This document shows positions 1 to 6,717 of a DNA stretch of 13,255 bases, piece by piece. The notes under the pieces were generated by a model. That model had not been told where the DNA came from, did not search any database, and saw only the letters and a list, made by a program, of their open reading frames with translations. Position 1 is the first letter of the stretch. Each line of letters starts with the position of its first letter. The translations under genes and the position numbers were made by a program. Source of the stretch: Candidatus Dormiibacterota bacterium (GTDB lineage: Bacteria > Chloroflexota > Dormibacteria > Aeolococcales > Bog-877); contig PKXE01000096.1 in assembly GCA_003132265.1 (NCBI GenBank), positions 5,547 through 18,801 on the forward strand, written 5' to 3'.

Positions 1-1500
1 CTCATCGACCTGATCGGCTACCGCCGCTTCGGGCACAACGAGGGGGATGAGCCCGCCTACACCCAGCCGCTTCTGATGGAGCGGATCCGCCACCATCCGC
101 CGGTGGTGCAGGTGTACGGCGAGCTGCTGGTCCAGCGGGGGCTGCGCACCCCCGAGCAGGTAGAGCAGGAACAGGTCGGAGCGTTTCAGGAGATGGTGAA
201 CGCCCACGCCGAGACCACCAAGCAGGGCGCGGTCCTGCTGGACGCCGCCCAACCGGCGGGAACCATGGAGGAGCACACCGAGCTGCCCCAGGTGCAGACC
301 CAGGTGGCGCTGGAGTCGCTCAAGGCGATGGACCGCCAACTGGTCGAGCTGCCCTCGGGGTTCCAGATCAACTCCAAGCTGATCCGGCAGCTGGGGCAGC
401 GAGCCACCGCCTTCAAGGAGGGGGGCCTGGTGACCTGGGCCCAGGCCGAGGCGCTGGCGCTGGCCTCCTTGCTGACCGAGGGGGTCCCGATCCGGCTCAC
501 CGGCCAGGACACTGTCAGAGGGACCTTCAGCCAGCGCCACCTGATGCTGACCGACACCAAGTCCGGCGAGCAGTACGCCCCGATCCAGCACCTGCCCTCG
601 GCCAAGGCGGTGATCGAGCTCTACAACAGCCCGCTCTCGGAGATGGCGGCGCTGGGGTTCGAGTACGGCTATGGGGTGACCGAGCGCAGTGCGCTGGTGC
701 TCTGGGAGGCCCAGTACGGCGACTTCTTCAACAACGCCCAGGTGGTGGTCGACCAGTTCGTGGCGGCCGGTCAGGCCAAGTGGAACCAGGAGTCGCGACT
801 GACCCTGCTCCTACCCCACGGCTACGAGGGCAGCGGGCCCGACCATTCCAGTGCCCGGATCGAGCGGTTCCTGGAGCTGTCGGCGGAGGGAAACCTGCGG
901 GTAGCCTATCCGTCAACCGCGGCCCAGTACTTCCACATCCTCCGTCTGCAGGCGCTGGCCGACGAACTGCGACCGCTGATCCTGCTCACCCCCAAGAGCG
1001 GTCTGCGGCTGGCCTCGGTCGCCTCGGCTCCGGCGGAACTGGCCCAGGGCCGCTTCCATGAGGTCATGGACGATCCCCTGGCGGATCACGCCAGGGTGCG
1101 GCGGCTCCTGCTCTCGACCGGGAAGGTCTCCCTGGAGCTGGCGGCCCGCCGTGAGCAGCTGGGTGCCGAGGCCGTGGCCACGGCGCGTCTGGAATTGCTC
1201 TACCCCTTCCCGACCCCGCAGCTGCAGGAGCTCCTGCGCGGCTACCCCAACCTGGAGGAGGTCATCTGGGTCCAGGAGGAGCCGCGCAACATGGGCGCCT
1301 TCGCCTATGTCGCTCCCCGGCTCCGGGAGATGCTTCCGGCCTCGGTAAGGAGCGGCTACGCCGGCCGCCGGGAGCACGCCGCTCCCTCGGAGGGCTCGAT
1401 GCGCTCCCACCTCATCGAGCAGGAGCGGCTGCTGCAACAGGCCTTCGCCGGCCTGCCGGTGCCCGAGGCGGCCGTCGCCGAGGTCGAGGTAGGCAGTTGA
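1..1500 (+). CDS. sucA: 2-oxoglutarate dehydrogenase E1 component, C-terminal part (5' end outside window)
   Basis: This is the thiamine-diphosphate-dependent E1 subunit of the 2-oxoglutarate dehydrogenase complex, which decarboxylates 2-oxoglutarate in the TCA cycle. The frame is open from base 1, so the gene is cut at its 5' end and 499 residues are visible. Family motifs in order are YRRFGHNEGDEP near the start (cofactor region), GTFSQRH at about 520-540, YNSPLSEMAALGFEYGYG, LWEAQYGDFFNNAQ, LPHGYEGSGPDHSSAR, and near the C-terminus WVQEEPRNMGAF. These are diagnostic of the E1o type, not of pyruvate dehydrogenase E1. In many actinobacteria E1 is fused behind an E2-like domain; the missing N-terminus prevents testing that here. 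The stop TGA overlaps the next start (TTGA), so the dihydrolipoamide dehydrogenase gene is translationally coupled. The identification is secure; the domain layout upstream is unknown. Confidence 0.96.
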   Translation, partial: LIDLIGYRRFGHNEGDEPAYTQPLLMERIRHHPPVVQVYGELLVQRGLRTPEQVEQEQVGAFQEMVNAHAETTKQGAVLLDAAQPAGTMEEHTELPQVQTQVALESLKAMDRQLVELPSGFQINSKLIRQLGQRATAFKEGGLVTWAQAEALALASLLTEGVPIRLTGQDTVRGTFSQRHLMLTDTKSGEQYAPIQHLPSAKAVIELYNSPLSEMAALGFEYGYGVTERSALVLWEAQYGDFFNNAQVVVDQFVAAGQAKWNQESRLTLLLPHGYEGSGPDHSSARIERFLELSAEGNLRVAYPSTAAQYFHILRLQALADELRPLILLTPKSGLRLASVASAPAELAQGRFHEVMDDPLADHARVRRLLLSTGKVSLELAARREQLGAEAVATARLELLYPFPTPQLQELLRGYPNLEEVIWVQEEPRNMGAFAYVAPRLREMLPASVRSGYAGRREHAAPSEGSMRSHLIEQERLLQQAFAGLPVPEAAVAEVEVGS

Positions 1501-2867
1501 GCCCAAAGGTGGTCGTCCTGGGTGGGGGGCCAGCCGGTGACGTGGCGGCCCTGCGCGCGTCCCAGCTGGGTGCCGAGGTGGTCCTCATCGAGCGCCGGGA
1601 GCTGGGCGGGACCTGCCTCAACCGGGGCTGCGTCCCCAGCAAGGCCCTGCTGGCGATCTCGGCGCTGGCCCGTAAGATCCAGCACGCCAGCGACTTCGGG
1701 CTAGATGTGGGCGAGCTCAAGTTCGACTTCCCCAAGATGCAGGCCCGCAAAGACGAGATCGTGCTGCGGCTGCGTCACGGGGTGGAGGCCGCCTGCCAGC
1801 GCCACCAGATCAAGGTGGTCCAGGAGGAGGGCCGCCTGGAGGGGGACAGCGTGGTGGCGGGAGGGGAGAGCTTCCCCTACGACCACCTCGTGGTCTGCGT
1901 CGGGACCGAGCCGTCCGGACTTCCCGGGATCGACATGGCCCAGGAGCGGGTGATCACCTCCGACGGGGTCTGGACCCTGGAGCGGATACCGGAGCGGCTC
2001 CTGATCATCGGGGGCGGGGTGATCGGCTGCGAGTTCGCCAGCCTCTTCGCACCTCTGGGCACGGAGGTCACGGTGGTCGAGCTCTTGCCTCAGCTCGTGA
2101 CCGGAGTGGACCGGCGCACCGCCCAGCAGTTCCAGCGGCTTCTGGAGGCGGACGGGGTGAAGGTGCACCTGGAGTCCCGGGTCGAGTCGCTGGAGTACGG
2201 CAAGGAGAGCGTCCGGTCGGTCATCTCGGGCAGCGCTGAGGTGGAGTGCGAGCTGGTGCTGGTGGCGGTCGGCCGGGCCGCCCAGACGAGGGGGATCGGG
2301 CTGGAGGAGGCGGGGGTCGAGCTCAACGAGCGCGGCCAGCTCCTGGTCAGCGATCTGCTCCAGACCGCCAATCCCAAGATCTGGGGAGCCGGCGACTGCA
2401 TCGGGGGGCTGCAGCTGGCTCACCTGGCCTCAGCCGAGGCGGCTCGGGCGGTGGAGAACGCCTTGGGGCCCGGGCCGCCGCGTCCCCTGGACCGCACAGT
2501 CGTGCCCAACTGCATCTTCACCTACCCGGAGATCGCCACCGTCGGCCTCCCCGCGGATGCTGCTAAGGCCGAGGGCCGGGAGATCCGGCTGGGGCAGGCC
2601 CGCTTTGTGGGAGAGGCCAAGGCGCTGGCCGAGGGGGAGTCGGAGGGCTACGTCCAGTTGGTGGCCGACGCCAAGACCGACCTCTTGCTGGGGGCGACGA
2701 TCATGGGGCCGCACGCCGTGGAGCTGATCCACGAGGTGGGGGTCGCCATCACCGATGGCTTCACCATGGCCGAGCTCGGCGAGGTCATCCACGCCCATCC
2801 CACCGTCAGCGAGGTGGTGATGGACGCGGCCCAGCAGGGCTGCGGGGTCGCGCCCTACCTCAACTGA
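1497..2867 (+). CDS. lpdA: Dihydrolipoamide dehydrogenase (E3)
   Basis: FAD- and NAD-dependent disulfide oxidoreductase that re-oxidises dihydrolipoyl groups of 2-oxo acid dehydrogenase complexes or the glycine cleavage system. The 456 residues match normal family length. An N-terminal FAD-binding GGGPAG lies at residues 9-14, the redox-active disulfide GGTCLNRGCVPSK has C40 and C45, the NAD-binding GGGVIG is at 172-177, the second FAD motif GAGD is at 297-300, and the active-site HAHPTVSE has H434 and E439. The start is TTG, overlapping the E1 stop by 4 nt, with GAGGT a few bases upstream; a GTG four codons later (1509) is an alternative. Downstream of E1 its first partner is probably the 2-oxoglutarate complex. 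The substitution of GPAGD for the more usual GPGGY in the first dinucleotide motif is a small oddity. Confidence 0.96.
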   Translation: MSPKVVVLGGGPAGDVAALRASQLGAEVVLIERRELGGTCLNRGCVPSKALLAISALARKIQHASDFGLDVGELKFDFPKMQARKDEIVLRLRHGVEAACQRHQIKVVQEEGRLEGDSVVAGGESFPYDHLVVCVGTEPSGLPGIDMAQERVITSDGVWTLERIPERLLIIGGGVIGCEFASLFAPLGTEVTVVELLPQLVTGVDRRTAQQFQRLLEADGVKVHLESRVESLEYGKESVRSVISGSAEVECELVLVAVGRAAQTRGIGLEEAGVELNERGQLLVSDLLQTANPKIWGAGDCIGGLQLAHLASAEAARAVENALGPGPPRPLDRTVVPNCIFTYPEIATVGLPADAAKAEGREIRLGQARFVGEAKALAEGESEGYVQLVADAKTDLLLGATIMGPHAVELIHEVGVAITDGFTMAELGEVIHAHPTVSEVVMDAAQQGCGVAPYLN

Positions 2868-2870
2868 AGC

Positions 2871-2906
2871 GGTCGGCTTCGACCCAGAGCTGGCGTTCTG
2901 GCGCTC
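2871..2906. terminator. Possible weak bidirectional terminator hairpins between convergent genes
   Basis: The 42-nt gap between lpdA and the minus-strand gene holds a small perfect hairpin (GGTCG, loop GCTT, CGACC, 2871-2884) and a second imperfect dyad GAGC...GCTC at 2887-2906. There is no T-tract on either strand, so assignment as a terminator rests only on position and dyad symmetry. Confidence 0.3.
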
Positions 2907-2909
2907 CGG

Positions 2910-3140
2910 CTACTCGACCGCCAGGCAGGTGATGGTGCGCACCACTCCGCTCACCCCCTGTAGCTGATCCACGATCAGGGTGCCGATCCCCTTGACGTCT
3001 TCCGCCTCGACCTGGGCGATGGCGTCGTACTCCCCCGTGATGGCATCGACCCGGCTGACCCCCGCCTCCTCGCGCAACCGCTTCACGACGTCCATAGCCT
3101 TGCCCGGCTCGAGCGTCATCAAGATGTAGGCCCTGACCAT
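2910..3140 (-). CDS. Stand-alone Lrp/AsnC ligand-binding (RAM) domain protein
   Basis: A 76-residue protein that matches the effector-binding/oligomerisation half of Lrp/AsnC regulators (beta-alpha-beta-beta-alpha-beta fold) with no helix-turn-helix. Visible pattern: MVRAYILMTLEPGK, then V..VD.ITGEYD.IA.VEA, then an amphipathic helix, then V..TITCLAVE. The central GEYD matches the GxxD effector-loop motif of the family. Such short proteins are common in high-GC Gram-positives and archaea. Known homologues bind amino acids or oligomerise with full-length Lrp proteins; a direct DNA role is unlikely without an HTH. The start has a strong ribosome site (GAGGGAGGG, complement of 3147-3155). It is convergent with lpdA and divergent from tdh-kbl, so an amino-acid-sensing link to threonine/glycine catabolism is plausible but inferred. 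Specific ligand unknown. Confidence 0.88.
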   Translation of the reverse strand: MVRAYILMTLEPGKAMDVVKRLREEAGVSRVDAITGEYDAIAQVEAEDVKGIGTLIVDQLQGVSGVVRTITCLAVE

Positions 3141-3172
3141 CTGGGGCCCTCCCTCATTCCCGCATTTGACTT

Positions 3173-3189
3173 CGGGGTGGTGAACCCCG
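3173..3189. promoter_or_regulatory. Inverted repeat in the divergent intergenic region
   Basis: The 156-nt divergent gap (3141-3296) between the AsnC-like gene and tdh must hold the promoters of both. It contains a perfect dyad CGGGGT-GGTGA-ACCCCG at 3173-3189, and a smaller one CGGA-ACG-TCCG further on (about 3224-3234). These could be operator sites for a regulator of threonine catabolism, or simple GC-rich hairpins. A TTGACT (3166-3171) resembles a -35 box, but no convincing -10 lies at the right spacing on the + strand, so I do not assign a promoter. Confidence 0.3.
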
Positions 3190-3296
3190 CCTCAGGGCTC
3201 ACCTTATCCGATCCCGCGCAGCTTCGGAACGTCCGATCAACGCATGATTAGGCGACGGTCCTCGGCCCAACCAGGGCCCACGGAGGCGCACATCTC

Positions 3297-4343
3297 TTGC
3301 AAGCGGTGGTCAAGCTCTCTCCCGGCCCCGGAGCAGCTTGGGCGACGGCACCCGAGCGCCAGCCGCTGGAGGGGGAGGCCCTGCTCCAGCTGGTGGTGGC
3401 GGGCATCTGTGGCACCGACCTCCACATCCTGAAGTGGAACGCGTGGGCGGCGGCCCGCGTGCACCCGCCTCGGATCCTGGGCCACGAGATGGCGGGGCTG
3501 GTGCTGGCGGTCGGGGAGGGGGTTCAGAGCCCCCACGTCGGCGACCTGGTCGGCGTCGAGAGCCACCTGGTCGACCTGACCTGTCCTCAGTGCCGGCGCG
3601 GGGACTATCAGGTCTGCGAGAACACCCGCATCCTGGGGGTGGACGTCGACGGGGTCTTCGCCGAGCGGGTCATCGTGCCGGCCCGCAACTGCCGGGTCGC
3701 GCCACCTTCACTGGACCCGGCCGTGGTGGCCTTCCAGGAGCCGATGGGCAACGCCGTCCACGCGGCCGCCCAGGGCGATCTCCAGGGCCAGGTGGTGATG
3801 GTGACCGGCTGCGGCCCGATCGGGTGCGCCGCGGTGGGGATCGCCCGGGCCGAGGGAGCTCGCCGGGTGGTGGCGGTCGACCGGGTGCCGGCCCGGCTCC
3901 AGATCGCCGAGAAGATGGGAGCGGACGCCCTGGTCGACACCTCCTCGCTCCCAGACCTCGTCCGAGGCCTGCGGGCCGCCTGCCGGGGCGAGGCCGACGT
4001 GGTGCTGGAGATGTCCGGCCATCCGCTCCTCATCCAGGGCGCCCTGGCCACGATCCGCCCCGGAGGCTGGATCAGCCTGCTGGGGTTGGGGGACGGCGAC
4101 CTGACCCTGGACGTCTCCACCGAGGTGGTGATGCGGGGGATCACCCTCTTCGGGGTCACCGGCCGCCGCCAGTTCGAGACCTGGGATCAGACCAGCGCCT
4201 ATCTCAGCTCCGGCCGGGTCGACGTCAGCCCCATCCTCACTCACCGTGTGGCGCTCTCCGACTTCCAGCTAGCCGCCGATCTGGCCGGCTCCGGCGAGGT
4301 CGGCAAGGTGGTGCTCTATCCTCGAGACGGTGGCTGGAGATGA
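3297..4343 (+). CDS. tdh: L-threonine 3-dehydrogenase (zinc-dependent MDR family)
   Basis: Oxidises L-threonine with NAD to 2-amino-3-oxobutyrate, the first step of the Tdh-Kbl route to glycine and acetyl-CoA. The 348 residues match family length. Catalytic zinc residues are C38 (ICGTD), H63 and E64 (GHE). The Rossmann motif GCGPIG is followed by an acidic residue in VAVDR, indicating NAD preference. FQEPMGNAVHAA and the C-terminal ITLFGVTGRRQFETW and ILTHRVAL blocks are characteristic of threonine dehydrogenase rather than other polyol dehydrogenases. The structural zinc loop has C96, C99 and C107, but the position equivalent to the first cysteine of the E. coli enzyme is D93. The start is TTG with GGAGG at 3282-3286 and gives an N-terminus (MQAVVKLSPGPG) that fits the family. 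The stop overlaps kbl by ATGA. Confidence 0.94.
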   Translation: MQAVVKLSPGPGAAWATAPERQPLEGEALLQLVVAGICGTDLHILKWNAWAAARVHPPRILGHEMAGLVLAVGEGVQSPHVGDLVGVESHLVDLTCPQCRRGDYQVCENTRILGVDVDGVFAERVIVPARNCRVAPPSLDPAVVAFQEPMGNAVHAAAQGDLQGQVVMVTGCGPIGCAAVGIARAEGARRVVAVDRVPARLQIAEKMGADALVDTSSLPDLVRGLRAACRGEADVVLEMSGHPLLIQGALATIRPGGWISLLGLGDGDLTLDVSTEVVMRGITLFGVTGRRQFETWDQTSAYLSSGRVDVSPILTHRVALSDFQLAADLAGSGEVGKVVLYPRDGGWR

Positions 4344-5560
4344 GTGACTTCGAGGAGAGCCTTGGCGAGGAGCTGAGCGAGCTCCGCCGGGAGGGGCGTT
4401 GGCACCCGCTCACCGTGCTGGAGAGCCCCCAGGACTCCGAGGTCGAGATCGGCGGCAAGCGATTCATCAACCTCTGCTCCAACAACTACCTGGGGCTCAA
4501 CACCCATCCCCACCTGATCGAAGCGGCAATCGCCGCCACCAAGAAGTGGGGCGCCGGCTCGGGCGCGGTCCGGACCATCGCCGGCACCCAATTGCTCCAC
4601 GAGGAGCTGGAGCAGAAGCTGGCGGTGTTCAAGGGCACCCGGGCGGCGCTGACTTTGCCGAGCGGGTTCACTGCCAATCTGGCGGTTTTGGGCTCGGTGC
4701 TAGGTGAGGCCGACGCCGTGGTCAGCGACGAGCTCAACCACGCCAGCATCATCGACGGGATCCGGCTCACCAAGGCGCGGCGTTACCTCTTCCCCCACAA
4801 GGACATGCCAGGCTTGGAGCAGCGGCTCACCGAGGCCCGCGGCGGCGGCGCCCGCCGGATCCTGGTGGTGACCGACGGGGTCTTCAGCATGGACGGGGAC
4901 ATCGCCCCGCTGCCCGAGATCGTCGAATTGGCCGAGGCCTACGGCGCGGCGGTCATGGTGGACGACGCCCACGCCTCGGGGGTTTTGGGGCGCAACGGCC
5001 GGGGCTCGATTGACCACTTTCAGCTGGAGGGCAGGGTCCAGGTCCAGGTGGGGACGCTGAGCAAGGCGGTCGGGGTTCTGGGCGGCTACGTGGCCGGCTC
5101 CCAGGAGCTCCGCGACACCCTGATCCACAGCGGCCGTCCCTTCCTGTTCTCCACCTCCCAGCCCCCGGGCGTGGTGGCCGCCTGCATCGCGGCTCTCGAG
5201 GTCATGGAGAAGGAGCCCGAGCTCCAGGCCCGGCTCTGGGAGAACGCCCGCCACTTCAAGGCGGGGCTGGAGCAGTTGGGGTTCGATTGCGGCCAGAGTG
5301 AGACCCCGATCACGCCGGTCATCGTCGGCGAGGGCGAGCGGGCGGTGGCGCTCTCCGACGAGTTGCGCCAAAGGGGGGTCTTCGCCACCCCGATCGGCTT
5401 TCCTACCGTGGCGCGGGACCGAGGCCGGGTCCGCACCATCGTCACCGCCGCCCACACCATGGCCCAGCTGGACCGGGCCCTGGAAGCCTTCGCCGATGCC
5501 GGCAGGATCCTGGGGATTGAGCCGCCCCGCCCCGCCGGCGCCCCGGCGGGGGGAGCGTAA
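4340..5560 (+). CDS. kbl: Glycine C-acetyltransferase (2-amino-3-ketobutyrate CoA ligase)
   Basis: PLP-dependent alpha-oxoamine synthase family enzyme that cleaves 2-amino-3-oxobutyrate with CoA into glycine and acetyl-CoA. The 406 residues match the expected size. Visible motifs: NLCSNNYLGL, GAGSGAVRTIAGT, the LNHAS histidine (H134), TDGVFSMDGD, the cofactor aspartate in MVDDAHASG (about D208 and H211), and the PLP Schiff-base lysine K242 in GTLSKAVGVLGGY. RTIAGT and the position directly after tdh favour Kbl over the related BioF, HemA or SPT enzymes. The ATG start overlaps the tdh stop, giving tight stoichiometric coupling. The same frame stays open far upstream through tdh, an artefact of high GC; the family N-terminus and overlap geometry fix the start here. 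The C-terminal residues are encoded by a GC hairpin. Confidence 0.95.
   Translation: MSDFEESLGEELSELRREGRWHPLTVLESPQDSEVEIGGKRFINLCSNNYLGLNTHPHLIEAAIAATKKWGAGSGAVRTIAGTQLLHEELEQKLAVFKGTRAALTLPSGFTANLAVLGSVLGEADAVVSDELNHASIIDGIRLTKARRYLFPHKDMPGLEQRLTEARGGGARRILVVTDGVFSMDGDIAPLPEIVELAEAYGAAVMVDDAHASGVLGRNGRGSIDHFQLEGRVQVQVGTLSKAVGVLGGYVAGSQELRDTLIHSGRPFLFSTSQPPGVVAACIAALEVMEKEPELQARLWENARHFKAGLEQLGFDCGQSETPITPVIVGEGERAVALSDELRQRGVFATPIGFPTVARDRGRVRTIVTAAHTMAQLDRALEAFADAGRILGIEPPRPAGAPAGGA
5530..5551 (+). promoter_or_regulatory. Perfect GC hairpin overlapping the ribosome site of the sigma factor gene
   Basis: CCCCGCCGG (5530-5538), loop CGCC, CCGGCGGGG (5543-5551) form a 9-bp perfect stem in the last codons of kbl. 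The 3' arm runs into the purine stretch GGGGGAG (5549-5555) that is the only ribosome site for the GTG start at 5563. In RNA the stem could hide part of this site unless ribosomes translating kbl open it. It lacks a T-tract, so termination is less likely. The symmetry is seen; the regulatory role is inferred. Confidence 0.45.
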
Positions 5561-5562
5561 CC

Positions 5563-6258
5563 GTGGCCCGTGCGCCCGAATTGTCCTCGGTGGATGACGG
5601 TGCCCAGCAGGAGCCCCCAGAGGGCAAGCCCCGCCGCTTCGCTCGCCTGCGCCGCCCCAGCACCCGTCCCAGTGAGCAGCTGGAGGAGGAGCGCGGGCTG
5701 GTCGAGGCGGCCAAGCACGATCCCGCCGAGTTCGCCAAGCTCTACGACCGGTACGTCGACCAGATCCACGCCTTCGCCTACCACCAGACCGGGAGCTGGG
5801 AGCGGGCCCAGGACGTGACCGCCACCACTTTCATGCGGGCCTATGCCGAGATCGGACGCTTCGAGTGGCGGGGGGTTCCCTACTCCGCCTGGCTCTACCG
5901 GGTCGCGGCCAACTTGGTCATGCGCGAACACCGCCGGCAGGGCTGGATCACCCTCCCCGACAACATGGTCGACCCCGGGGAGGGCCCGGAAGATGCCGCC
6001 ATCCGCTCCGAGCAGGTCCAGCGCATCCAGGCCGCCGTCCGCCAGCTGTCGCCGGACCAGCGCCAGGCGATCACCCTGCGCTTCGGCACCGGACTCCGCA
6101 ATGCCGAGGTGGGCCGGGTGATGCGCAAGAGCGAGGGCGCCGTTAAGCTGCTGATCTTCCGCGGCCTGAAGTCCCTGGAGCGGCGGCTCGGGCCCGAATT
6201 CCAGTCTCCGCCCTACCTCGCCATGGGCGGCGTCGAGCAGACCGAAGGAGAGGAGTGA
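5563..6258 (+). CDS. ECF-type RNA polymerase sigma factor
   Basis: Directs RNA polymerase to a specific promoter set. Of 231 residues, the first 45 or so are a charged, proline-rich extension. Sigma region 2 spans about 56-125 (FAKLYDRYVDQIHAFAY, then AQDVTATTFMRAY, then SAWLYRVAANLVMREHRR), and region 4 about 153-208 (QLSPDQRQAITLRF, then NAEVGRVMRKSEGAVKLL, then RGLKSLERRL). Region 3 is absent, as in ECF factors. The phrases GRFEWRG and EGAVK...R.LKSL recall the BldN-like actinobacterial group, which is a tentative placement. The GTG start sits 2 nt after the kbl stop with GGGGGAG as ribosome site. The next gene follows after 4 nt and encodes a membrane protein that could be its anti-sigma partner. 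Its position in a threonine-catabolism operon is unusual. Confidence 0.92.
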   Translation: MARAPELSSVDDGAQQEPPEGKPRRFARLRRPSTRPSEQLEEERGLVEAAKHDPAEFAKLYDRYVDQIHAFAYHQTGSWERAQDVTATTFMRAYAEIGRFEWRGVPYSAWLYRVAANLVMREHRRQGWITLPDNMVDPGEGPEDAAIRSEQVQRIQAAVRQLSPDQRQAITLRFGTGLRNAEVGRVMRKSEGAVKLLIFRGLKSLERRLGPEFQSPPYLAMGGVEQTEGEE

Positions 6259-6262
6259 GCCT

Positions 6263-6634
6263 GTGACCAGCAGAGACGACAAGCGGCTCGCGGCTGAGAT
6301 CGCTGGCTGGCTGGAGGGGGATGGTCCGGCTCCGACCAGCGGCCCCACGGCGCGGGCGGTCGCGCGCACCGCGGTGCTGCTGGTCGACGCCCTGGCCCCG
6401 ACCCCGCTCCATCCGGTGACCAGGGCCCGCCTGTATGAGCGAGCGCTGGCGGAGGCCCGTCCCGGGACCATCACCATCAGCTTCGCCGACGCCCTGGAGG
6501 ATCCCTGGGGAGAGTTCTGGCGGGTGGCCCGGCAGGTCCCCGCGCCGGCCTGGGTGGGACTGGGCGGCCTGGTGGCCGGGGTCGCGGTGGCGGCGCTCCT
6601 CCTCCGCCAGCGGGAACCGACCATCGACGAGTAG
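6263..6634 (+). CDS. Small single-helix membrane protein, possible anti-sigma partner
   Basis: A 123-residue protein I cannot name. Residues 1-90 are hydrophilic and probably cytoplasmic (ADALEDPWGEFW near 75-86; HPVTRARLYERALAEA at 50-65, an amphipathic helix). One transmembrane segment covers about 96-114 (WVGLGGLVAGVAVAALLL), followed by a nine-residue tail ending in TIDE. There is no HxxxCxxC zinc anti-sigma motif. The arrangement resembles RsbN-like or DUF5667-like proteins found after actinobacterial ECF factors, in which a cytoplasmic segment binds sigma and one helix anchors it; this is inference from order and topology. The GTG start has GGAGAGGAG just upstream and lies 4 nt after the sigma gene stop, so the pair is co-expressed. 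The almost absent outer domain means any signal would have to be sensed in the membrane or cytoplasm. Confidence 0.82.
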   Translation: MTSRDDKRLAAEIAGWLEGDGPAPTSGPTARAVARTAVLLVDALAPTPLHPVTRARLYERALAEARPGTITISFADALEDPWGEFWRVARQVPAPAWVGLGGLVAGVAVAALLLRQREPTIDE

Positions 6635-6682
6635 AGCTCTCGGAGCAGCCCCTCCCGGCGGTCTCTGGTATCTGACAAATAA

Positions 6683-6714
6683 CTGAGTGACTCCAGTTTT
6701 GCTGGTAGACTCAG
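6683..6714 (+). promoter_or_regulatory. furA promoter with nested inverted repeats (leaderless start)
   Basis: In a locally AT-richer stretch, TAGACT (6706-6711) fits a -10 box and lies 6 nt before the GTG start of furA, predicting a transcript that begins on or next to the start codon. Two nested inverted repeats surround it: CTGAGT (6683-6688) with ACTCAG (6709-6714), and CCAG (6693-6696) with CTGG (6702-6705). The outer arm covers the -10 box, so bound protein would block initiation. FurA/CatR-type repressors autoregulate in actinobacteria, making this a candidate operator. No good -35 box is visible. Confidence 0.6.
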
Positions 6715-6717
6715 CTG

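Noticed and set aside
3166..3171. TTGACT as the -35 of a tdh promoter
   Set aside because: No -10-like hexamer occurs 16-19 nt downstream, so a promoter cannot be supported.
3338..4339. Extension of the kbl frame 334 codons upstream through tdh, suggesting a fusion protein
   Set aside because: The upstream translation is Arg/Gly/Pro-rich noise in the wrong frame of tdh; the ATGA overlap and the family N-terminus place the kbl start at 4340.
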